11,706 nucleotides of DNA from Candidatus Altarchaeales archaeon. GTDB lineage: Archaea > Altiarchaeota > Altiarchaeia > IMC4 > QMZM01. The notes under the pieces are model-generated. The model was not told the DNA's origin. It saw only the letters and a program-made list of their open reading frames with translations, and ran no database searches. The DNA lies in the NCBI GenBank assembly GCA_003663115.1, contig QMZJ01000024.1, forward strand, positions 1 through 11,706, given 5' to 3'. The translations under genes were made by a program, and so were the position numbers. This document shows, piece by piece, positions 6,503 through 11,706 of the stretch. The stretch's first letter is position 1, and each line of letters opens with the position of its first letter.

Positions 6503-6534
6503 ACTTAATATTGAAATTTGATCCATAATTTCAA
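6503..6534 (+). promoter_or_regulatory. Promoter of the isomerase operon with a perfect inverted repeat (operator candidate)
   Basis: The TATA-like ACTTAATA (6503-6510) would start RNA near 6533, giving a leader of about 14 nt. Immediately downstream, TTGAAATT (6511-6518) and AATTTCAA (6527-6534) form a perfect 8-bp inverted repeat with an 8-nt spacer. It covers the stretch between TATA box and start site, where a bound repressor would block initiation. AAAGGGA at 6534-6540 may be a weak ribosome binding site. A second TATA candidate, CTTTATAT, is at 6458-6465. Confidence 0.45.
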
Positions 6535-6546
6535 AAGGGATTCAAA

Positions 6547-7533
6547 ATGATTGATAAAAGAAAAGAGGATCACCTGAGGATCTCTATAGAAAAGGATGTT
6601 GAATTCGGAAGTACCGGGTTTGAGGATATAAGACTGGTTCACAAGGCTCTCCCCGAGCTGAATTTCGATGATATAGATCTGGAGATAAGGTTTCTCGGTA
6701 AGATATTGAGTTATCCGGTAATCATAGAGGGTATAACCGGCGGGATCCCCAGCGCGAGGAAGATAAATCGAGATCTGGCGGCCATAGCTGAAAGATTTGG
6801 AATAGGTTTTGGTGTTGGAAGTCAGAGGATGGCCATAGAGGATCCAAGATTAGCCGACACATACAGGGTCAGAGATGTAGCTTCAGATATTTTTTTGATT
6901 GCAAATCTCGGGGCCATTCAACTAAATTGCGGTTATGGCATTGAAGAGTGCGAACTGGCAATTGAGATGATCGATGCGGATGCACTGGCACTACATATAA
7001 ATCCATTACACGAGGTAATTCAGCCGGAGGGGAATAGAAATTTCTCCAACCTGATCGAAAAGATTAATTCCATTTCACGGGAATTAAAAAAACCGGTGAT
7101 AGCTAAATGTGTCGGCTCTGGGATTTCTTACGAAACTGCTAAAAAGCTCAGGGTTTCTGCGATCGATGTCGGCGGTTCTGGGGGCACCTCGTGGAGCTTA
7201 ATCGAGAGCTATAGGGGGGATAAAAAAACAAAAAAGATCGGAAAGACATTTGCCGGGTGGGGGATTCCAACAGCCGAGTCAATAAGGGAGGTATCAAAAC
7301 TCGAAGTTCCGTTAATCGGTTCTGGTGGAATTCGAACCGGATTGGACGCCGCAAAGGCAATTGCCCTTGGGGCCGATTGTGTGGGTATGGCGCTGCCAAT
7401 CCTCCGAAGATGGTCTAGTGGAGGAAAGAGGGGTGTGGAGGAATTTCTGGACCAATTTTTAACAGAATTAAGGATTGCTATGTTTCTAACCGGATCTGAG
7501 AATGTAGGGGAGTTGAAAGGAAAACTTAGATGA
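6547..7533 (+). CDS. fni: Type 2 isopentenyl-diphosphate delta-isomerase (FMN-dependent)
   Basis: This 328-residue protein is a type 2 IPP isomerase. The enzyme interconverts isopentenyl and dimethylallyl diphosphate using reduced FMN and Mg2+, and feeds archaeal lipid and polyprenol synthesis. Visible motifs are RKEDHLR (5-11), ITGG (63-66), GFGVGSQRMA (87-96), IANLGAIQL (118-126), HINPLHEVIQPEG (150-162) with the catalytic Gln at Q159 and a metal-binding Glu at E161, CVGSGIS (188-194), DVGGSGGTSWSLIE (207-220) and AGWGIPTAES (236-245). The second FMN phosphate-binding loop is in GSGGIRTGLDAAKAIALGAD (258-277). The canonical NxLQE reads NPLHE and MTGG reads ITGG, both minor changes. The last codons overlap the next start by 4 bp. 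Upstream lies an inverted-repeat promoter, so this gene heads a two-gene operon. Confidence 0.96.
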   Translation: MIDKRKEDHLRISIEKDVEFGSTGFEDIRLVHKALPELNFDDIDLEIRFLGKILSYPVIIEGITGGIPSARKINRDLAAIAERFGIGFGVGSQRMAIEDPRLADTYRVRDVASDIFLIANLGAIQLNCGYGIEECELAIEMIDADALALHINPLHEVIQPEGNRNFSNLIEKINSISRELKKPVIAKCVGSGISYETAKKLRVSAIDVGGSGGTSWSLIESYRGDKKTKKIGKTFAGWGIPTAESIREVSKLEVPLIGSGGIRTGLDAAKAIALGADCVGMALPILRRWSSGGKRGVEEFLDQFLTELRIAMFLTGSENVGELKGKLR

Positions 7534-8822
7534 AATTGAACCTCTTTGACAGGCTCTTTGGCAGGGAAAATAAGGAAGAATCTCTGGAATTGATAGATTC
7601 CGATAAATTGAGAGACTGGCTGGAAAGGCAGGTAAAATCGAGAAAACGGGAGATCTACAAGGGATGCAGATCATTGATAGATGACATATTCTTGAATCTG
7701 GAAGGAATAAAAACGGCAATGTTGGAGCTTGAAAAACTGGAATGTCCCGATGAGATACCGAAAAAAGCCCGTAAGATAGTAGTTACTTCTAAACCGGCCT
7801 TTGTTCATGGGATACTGGATTCAATAGTCGTGGTAGGGGATAAGAAGCCCTCGGGATATGACGAGCTGAAAAAATTTCATGAAGACCTACAGGCTGTTGT
7901 ATCCTCCCTGGGAAAAATAATCATTAGTCATGGAAGATACCTCTCCATCGCATTTGAAGATGAAATCGATAACATTAAAATAAAGTCGAAGAGACTATTT
8001 GAAATGTCCGGGGAGCTTGGGGAGAGAATCGGGTCGGACGTAAGCCTTTTTTTAGAGGCATTAGAAAAGTTGAACGAGATAGAGATAAAGCTAAGGGAGC
8101 TGGGGGATCTGGATACATACAGGTCTAACCTGAAAGAAAAACTTAAGAGGTATTCAGAGGAAATATCCGATCTGGAGAGGAAGATAGATTCCCTCCACGG
8201 GACCAGGGAGTTTAAGGAGTTGAGGAGAACGGAGGAAGAGTTAAGAGGGGTAAGGGAAAAACTGGAGTCCGTTGAACTGGATATCTACAACTATATAAAT
8301 CCCTTAAGGAGACCCATGAAGAAATTCAGGAAATTTGCGGAGGTTAGGGGCTATGGACCGGAAATTCTCAAGAGTATCGATGGATATATGCAAGACCCCG
8401 TGGAATGCTTTCTATTAGATGAGAATGGAAATCTGGAGGACATACTCGTGAAGATCGGGAAGGCAATCGAAGCCGGGGATTTTAAACTGAAGGATAGGGA
8501 CAGGGAGAGGGCATTAATCAGAATAGAATCGGCACTGAATATCGACAAGAATAAACTGAGAGAAAGGCATTTAGAGCTCAATTCTCTTAGGGAAGATCTG
8601 CTAAAGAGAATTGAGTCATTTTCAGTTACCGAGAAGATAAAAGGGCTTAAACGAGATCTCGAGCACCTCGAGAGAGAGGTGAAAACCTGTGAGGACGAGC
8701 TCGATAGAATAGAGAAAAAAAGCGATAGTATTGAAAGAGATATATCCGGGAGAAGGGAGGAATTGGAGAGAAGACTAAATGACATTGATGGTTACAGGAT
8801 AAAGATAAACTGGAGGGATTAG
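7530..8822 (+). CDS. Coiled-coil protein of unknown function with a central globular insert
   Basis: I do not recognise this 430-residue protein. The N-terminus (1-55) is charged and helical, starting LFDRLFGR and including LRDWLERQVKSRKREIYKG. Residues 56-170 are mixed. Long charged helices with heptad character follow at about 170-252 and 340-420. They flank a compact segment (about 255-335) containing FRKFAEVRGYGPEILKSIDG and DPVECFLLDENGNLEDIL. This is the layout of an antiparallel coiled-coil hairpin with a small head. There is no Walker A motif, no CxxC hook, no membrane segment and no signal peptide, so it is not a complete SMC/Rad50 ATPase. Its ATG overlaps the isomerase stop by 4 bp (ATGA), implying translational coupling. 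Its stop lies 1 bp from the trmJ stop on the other strand. Any functional link to the isomerase is unproven. Confidence 0.85.
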   Translation: MKLNLFDRLFGRENKEESLELIDSDKLRDWLERQVKSRKREIYKGCRSLIDDIFLNLEGIKTAMLELEKLECPDEIPKKARKIVVTSKPAFVHGILDSIVVVGDKKPSGYDELKKFHEDLQAVVSSLGKIIISHGRYLSIAFEDEIDNIKIKSKRLFEMSGELGERIGSDVSLFLEALEKLNEIEIKLRELGDLDTYRSNLKEKLKRYSEEISDLERKIDSLHGTREFKELRRTEEELRGVREKLESVELDIYNYINPLRRPMKKFRKFAEVRGYGPEILKSIDGYMQDPVECFLLDENGNLEDILVKIGKAIEAGDFKLKDRDRERALIRIESALNIDKNKLRERHLELNSLREDLLKRIESFSVTEKIKGLKRDLEHLEREVKTCEDELDRIEKKSDSIERDISGRREELERRLNDIDGYRIKINWRD

Positions 8823-8823
8823 G

Positions 8824-9531
8824 TCACTTTTTTATCCTCTCTCTCGCTCTCCTAAACAATCCAATTAGCGTGAACGACTCCCTTCCAGAGATGAATGCCC
8901 TGCCTATCAGTTGCCGAAATGTTTTCTTTGCCAGCTTCGCATCCTGTTCTCTATCATGCACGGAATCTACAAAAGAATCAAATTTTTCCAACAGAACCTT
9001 TTTTTCAACCAGATCTGCCCTCCTGAGCTTCTTCAGTCTCTTTTTTCTGTTCTCGAATCTCTGCCTGGATATCTCATAAAGCAGAATTGCTACCGAATGG
9101 GATAAATTCAATGTGGGATATTCCTCACTCGCTGGAATCGAAACAAGGAGATCACACGCCTCTATTTCTTCATTATATAGCCCATAATTCTCCCTTCCAA
9201 AGACCAGACCTATCTTTCCCTCAACTTCGAGGGCGTTCTTTAGATCATATAGGGGTATTGGCGTTCTTAAAGGGTTTCTGTCTGTTCCCACTATAGATGT
9301 TGTTGCTATTAAAAAGTCGAACTTCTCCTTCACGGCACTGAAATTATCAAATTTTTTAGCATTCTTCAGGATGTCTATCCCGTGCATGGCCATCGCCCTG
9401 GCTTCTTTTCCGAGTTTGACCGGATTTACCAAGATTAATTCACTGAAGCCAAAGTTCTTCATAACCCTGGCCACAGAGCCGATATTGCCCTCATACCTTG
9501 GCTCTATGAGGATCACGGAAAAGGTTGGCAT
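8824..9531 (-). CDS. trmJ: TrmJ-family tRNA 2'-O-methyltransferase (SPOUT class)
   Basis: This 235-residue protein is a SPOUT (SpoU/TrmH superfamily) RNA 2'-O-ribose methyltransferase of the TrmJ group. Visible motifs are the N-terminal PRYEGNIGSVARVMKNFG (11-28, motif 1 with the Asn and Arg used in catalysis), LVFGRENYGL (109-118, motif 2, part of the knotted S-adenosylmethionine site) and SIPASEEYPTLNLSHSVAIL (131-150, motif 3). A basic helical C-terminal region (about 155-235) fits the TrmJ extension used in tRNA binding. Characterised TrmJ enzymes methylate position 32 of the anticodon loop; archaeal ones prefer cytidine. It follows nfi by 8 bp on the same strand, with no clear ribosome binding site, and is probably co-transcribed. 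The target position is inferred from the family. Confidence 0.92.
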   Translation of the reverse strand: MPTFSVILIEPRYEGNIGSVARVMKNFGFSELILVNPVKLGKEARAMAMHGIDILKNAKKFDNFSAVKEKFDFLIATTSIVGTDRNPLRTPIPLYDLKNALEVEGKIGLVFGRENYGLYNEEIEACDLLVSIPASEEYPTLNLSHSVAILLYEISRQRFENRKKRLKKLRRADLVEKKVLLEKFDSFVDSVHDREQDAKLAKKTFRQLIGRAFISGRESFTLIGLFRRARERIKK

Positions 9532-9539
9532 TTTTTATC

Positions 9540-10172
9540 TTATTGTTCGTTGACAAATTTATGAGCCAATCTGGTCGGCTCCGGTAGCTTATGACCCTTA
9601 AGACATTTTTTAACTACCTCGATGCCTGTTTTTAGTGAAATTTTATAGCCCGGTGAAATGAAGAGTGGGTTGCATCCTTCTCTGGATTTTAGAACCGCGC
9701 CTATTATCTCGTTCTGATATCTCAGTGGTTCGTATTCTCCAATCCTCTCTGGAGCTTTAAAATCCCCGATCAGTTTTTTCTTTGCAACCCCTACAGTTGG
9801 AATGTCCAATAAAATCCCGACATGGGTTGCGATACCCATCCTCCTCGGATGAGCTATGCCGTGTCCATCGATCATCAAGATATCCGGTCTTTTCCTTAAT
9901 TTTTTGTACGCCTCTATAATGCTTGGACCCTCCCTAAAGGTGAGCAGACCCGGAATGTATGGGAAACCCGTTTCAATCTCGGAGAAGGCTCTTTCGATCT
10001 CATTTAACTCCGGAAAACTAAGAACCACGATGCATGACCTGACTCTGTCCCTTTCTGGAAATGCCTGATCAACCCCAGCAATTGTCTTAATCTTTCCTGG
10101 AAGTCTATCTTCCAGTATAATTTTCTTTCTCAATTCCCTCTGGATCCCGATGTACTTTTCTGTGTTTATCAT
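9540..10172 (-). CDS. nfi: Endonuclease V (deoxyinosine 3' endonuclease)
   Basis: Full-length (210 residues) endonuclease V. It nicks the second phosphodiester bond 3' of deoxyinosine, starting repair of deaminated adenine. All key residues are visible: D35 in AGVD, the strand-separating wedge PYIP (71-74), E81 in TFREGP, D102 in IDGHG, HPRR (108-111) and K131 in VGVAK. From memory of the Thermotoga maritima enzyme (D43, PYIP wedge, E89, D110, H116, K139), every position is offset by 8, which is strong support. SPGYKIS (173-179) is the conserved C-terminal region. There is no ribosome binding site; the ATG sits about 25 bp from a symmetric TATA-like element shared with herA. trmJ follows 8 bp downstream. 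Some homologues act on inosine in RNA, so the substrate could include RNA. Confidence 0.95.
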   Translation of the reverse strand: MINTEKYIGIQRELRKKIILEDRLPGKIKTIAGVDQAFPERDRVRSCIVVLSFPELNEIERAFSEIETGFPYIPGLLTFREGPSIIEAYKKLRKRPDILMIDGHGIAHPRRMGIATHVGILLDIPTVGVAKKKLIGDFKAPERIGEYEPLRYQNEIIGAVLKSREGCNPLFISPGYKISLKTGIEVVKKCLKGHKLPEPTRLAHKFVNEQ

Positions 10173-10218
10173 CGTAATACATATTTACATGAATATCCAT
10201 ATTGTAATACGTACAAAA
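10173..10218. promoter_or_regulatory. Compact bidirectional promoter between nfi and herA with symmetric TATA-like core and flanking direct repeats
   Basis: Only 46 bp separate the two start codons. At the centre AATAT-CC-ATATT (10192-10203) is a perfect inverted repeat, and so TATA-like on both strands. Its centre is about 25 bp from the nfi ATG and 21 bp from the herA ATG, the spacing for leaderless transcripts. GTAATAC occurs at 10174-10180 and 10204-10210, exactly 30 bp apart, inside 10-mers that match at 9 positions. Neither gene has a ribosome binding site. Confidence 0.5.
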
Positions 10219-11706
10219 ATGAGGCTTATAGGTACGATCTCAGGGGAGGTAAGGCCAACAGAATTCAATATCCTGCTCTCAACCTCAGATATAGAGAAGG
10301 GGAGTTTTGTAAAGGTAAATCACGAGGTTTATGGTTGGGTTCTGGGGAGGATCGATAGTTTAAAGAGATACATAGATCCCAGAGGGGAGGAGATCCTGCT
10401 CGCGGAGGCGTACACGGTGGGTTATAAACGAGATGGGCAGATCTTGATTCCGAAAACACCATTTAAGCCGGAGGAGAGGGTCTACTCGGCTGACAGGGAT
10501 CTTATTATGAACGTAATAGGCTTGAAGAGATCCAGGTCAAATAATATCTATATAGGTCTCCTTGAGGGACACGATATTCCGGTGTATCTGGATGTTAAAA
10601 AGAGTATTGGAAAACACATGTCGATTCTTGCAAAAACCGGGGCGGGAAAGAGCTATACCGTTGCCGTAATTCTTGAAGAATTATTAAAGGCCAATATCCC
10701 GTGTTTAATAATTGACCCACACGCCGAATACTCCTCCCTGAAGTATGAGAATGACGACTATGATGCGATGTTGCAGTTCAATGTAAAACCCAGATCCTAT
10801 GAAAGGGAGGTAACGGAGTACGCAGCGAATATTGTGGCAAATCCAGACGCCGAGAGGCTTACCCTAAAACCGAGATTCACCCTGGATGAACTGATAGAGA
10901 TAATGCCCATGAGGCTTAATGAGAGTCAGAAATCGATACTCTATAATGTCATGAGGAGATTGGAGAATGTGGAGTATACCCTTCAGGATATAATAAATGC
11001 GGTGAGATTAGACGATAGTAAGGCCAGATGGAAGGTAATCAGTGGATTAGAAACCTTACGGAATAGTGGGATCTTCGATGGGAAGCCGATATCGATGAAA
11101 CAGTTGGTAAGGAAGGGCAATGCCTCAATAATAAACCTGAAGGGCGTAGAACCGAGAATTCAGGAATTGATTCTTGCCAAGATAGCAAAGGATCTATTCA
11201 ATGCAATAAAGCTCGGTGAGATTCCACCATTCTTCCTTCTGGTTGAAGAGGCCCATAACTTCTGCCCAGAGCGGGGCTTTGGTGATGCCCTCTCGTCCCA
11301 GATTCTGAGGACAGTTGCATCCGAAGGCAGGAAATTCGGTTTTTACCTGGGCGTTGTAAGTCAGAGACCCGCGAGGATTGACAAGAACGTCCTGTCACAG
11401 TGCAATACGCAGATCATTTTGAAGATAACAAATCCGAATGATCTTAGGGCCATAGGTCAATCGATAGAAGGCTTCACTCCTGGAATGGAGAACGATATTA
11501 AGCAGCTGTCCGTTGGACAGGCATTGATCGTTGGCGAGTGTGTTGAGCAACCAATTACCGTGAACGTAAGGGCGAGAGAGAGCAAGCATTACAGTGCTGT
11601 CGAGACCGAAAAGAGAGTAGAGATTCGTAAAAGGTCTATAATCGAAAGGATAAAGCCGATATTCATAGAGAAGGAACCGGTGAAAGAGAAAGAGAAAGAG
11701 AAAACA
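10219..11706 (+). CDS. herA: HerA hexameric DNA translocase/helicase, incomplete at right edge
   Basis: The frame is open from ATG 10219 to the window end (496 codons, no stop). HerA is a FtsK/VirB4-like hexameric ATPase that works with the nuclease NurA, and with Mre11-Rad50, in resecting DNA ends. Residues 1-85 fit the HAS-barrel (starting RLIGTISGEV). ILAKTGAGKSYTVAVI (136-151) is Walker A with K144. IIDPHAEYSSL (164-174) and FFLLVEEAHNFCP (338-350, Walker B with E343/E344) follow, then SEGRKFGFYLGVVSQRPARI (368-387), the HerA arginine-rich sensor region, and LSQCNTQIILKITNPND (392-408). Known HerA proteins are about 500 residues, so most of the gene is present. It ends in a Lys/Glu-rich tail (EKEPVKEKEKEKT). 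The nurA/mre11/rad50 partners, if clustered, would lie outside the window to the right. Confidence 0.94.
   Translation, partial: MRLIGTISGEVRPTEFNILLSTSDIEKGSFVKVNHEVYGWVLGRIDSLKRYIDPRGEEILLAEAYTVGYKRDGQILIPKTPFKPEERVYSADRDLIMNVIGLKRSRSNNIYIGLLEGHDIPVYLDVKKSIGKHMSILAKTGAGKSYTVAVILEELLKANIPCLIIDPHAEYSSLKYENDDYDAMLQFNVKPRSYEREVTEYAANIVANPDAERLTLKPRFTLDELIEIMPMRLNESQKSILYNVMRRLENVEYTLQDIINAVRLDDSKARWKVISGLETLRNSGIFDGKPISMKQLVRKGNASIINLKGVEPRIQELILAKIAKDLFNAIKLGEIPPFFLLVEEAHNFCPERGFGDALSSQILRTVASEGRKFGFYLGVVSQRPARIDKNVLSQCNTQIILKITNPNDLRAIGQSIEGFTPGMENDIKQLSVGQALIVGECVEQPITVNVRARESKHYSAVETEKRVEIRKRSIIERIKPIFIEKEPVKEKEKEKT
11682..11703 (+). repeat. Hexanucleotide tandem repeat at the 3' part of herA
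   Basis: GAAAGA is repeated about 3.7 times without change and encodes alternating Lys and Glu in the HerA tail. Because its period is a multiple of three, copy-number change would keep the reading frame. The repeat may continue past the window edge. Confidence 0.6.

Larger units (their letters stand above)
6154..6546. other. Gene-free 393-bp block before the IPP isomerase gene
   Basis: No convincing gene is found here on either strand. About 6154-6430 is not especially A+T rich and resembles coding or structured sequence. It holds a T6 run (6193-6198), a 6-bp hairpin (GTATCC 6248-6253 with GGATAC 6262-6267), a CCCT/AGGG mini-hairpin (6267-6278) and a repeat cluster at 6351-6388. From about 6430 the block becomes A+T rich with promoter-like elements. 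I found no tRNA T-loop, SRP RNA or RNase P RNA signature. It could be a decayed gene, an unrecognised RNA or a long regulatory region. Confidence 0.6.

Noticed and set aside
8351..8785. Long minus-strand Ser/Leu/Phe-rich frame opposite the coiled-coil gene
   Set aside because: Antisense of Glu/Lys/Arg-rich helical coding sequence gives such Ser/Leu/Phe-rich frames. It lacks motifs and a start signal.
7530..8822. Assignment of the coiled-coil protein as SbcC/Rad50 or SMC
   Set aside because: It has no Walker A, signature motif or CxxC hook, so the likeness is only from coiled-coil composition.
1..11706. A new defence, mobile or toxin-antitoxin system
   Set aside because: The genes are recognisable housekeeping, repair, lipid or tRNA functions apart from one coiled-coil protein. 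I saw no integrase, transposase, CRISPR repeats or toxin-antitoxin pair.

Overview
The window looks like chromosomal DNA of an archaeon, probably euryarchaeal. Marker genes with archaeal or archaeal/eukaryal distribution are the RNase P protein Rnp3/Rpp30, an XPD/Rad3 helicase, HerA, an AglB/STT3 oligosaccharyltransferase and type 2 IPP isomerase. Many genes have a TATA-like A+T element 22-27 bp before the start codon and little or no Shine-Dalgarno sequence, which suggests mostly leaderless transcripts. I cannot name the species. Thermoplasmata or a related lineage is a guess from overall impression. There are no rRNA or tRNA genes, CRISPR array or insertion sequence.

Layout: positions 1-1287 (minus strand) carry a cis-prenyltransferase gene (uppS) followed by the start of aglB, which runs off the left edge. 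From a shared A+T-rich spacer, rnp3 runs the other way (1356-2144) and meets dapB tail to tail (2150-2953, minus). Next come an XPD-like helicase (3065-4924) and an M16 metallopeptidase (4921-6153), joined by a 4-bp overlap. A gene-free block of 393 bp (6154-6546) follows; it is long for this compact region and contains inverted and direct repeats. The second plus-strand pair is type 2 IPP isomerase (6547-7533) and a large coiled-coil protein of unknown function (7530-8822), again with a 4-bp overlap. Opposing them are trmJ (8824-9531) and nfi (9540-10172) on the minus strand. herA (10219 to the right edge, incomplete) diverges from nfi across only 46 bp.

How the genes fit together: uppS and aglB belong to one pathway, making the polyprenyl/dolichyl carrier and transferring glycan from it to protein. 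IPP isomerase feeds the same isoprenoid supply and also membrane lipids. XPD, EndoV and HerA are DNA repair or processing enzymes. Rnp3 and TrmJ act on tRNA. DapB implies lysine synthesis through diaminopimelate. Most of the window is housekeeping. I see no clear novel defence or mobile system. The most interesting points are an apparent extra N-terminal membrane domain on AglB, the symmetric nfi/herA promoter, the structured gene-free block before the isomerase, and the uncharacterised coiled-coil protein coupled to the isomerase.
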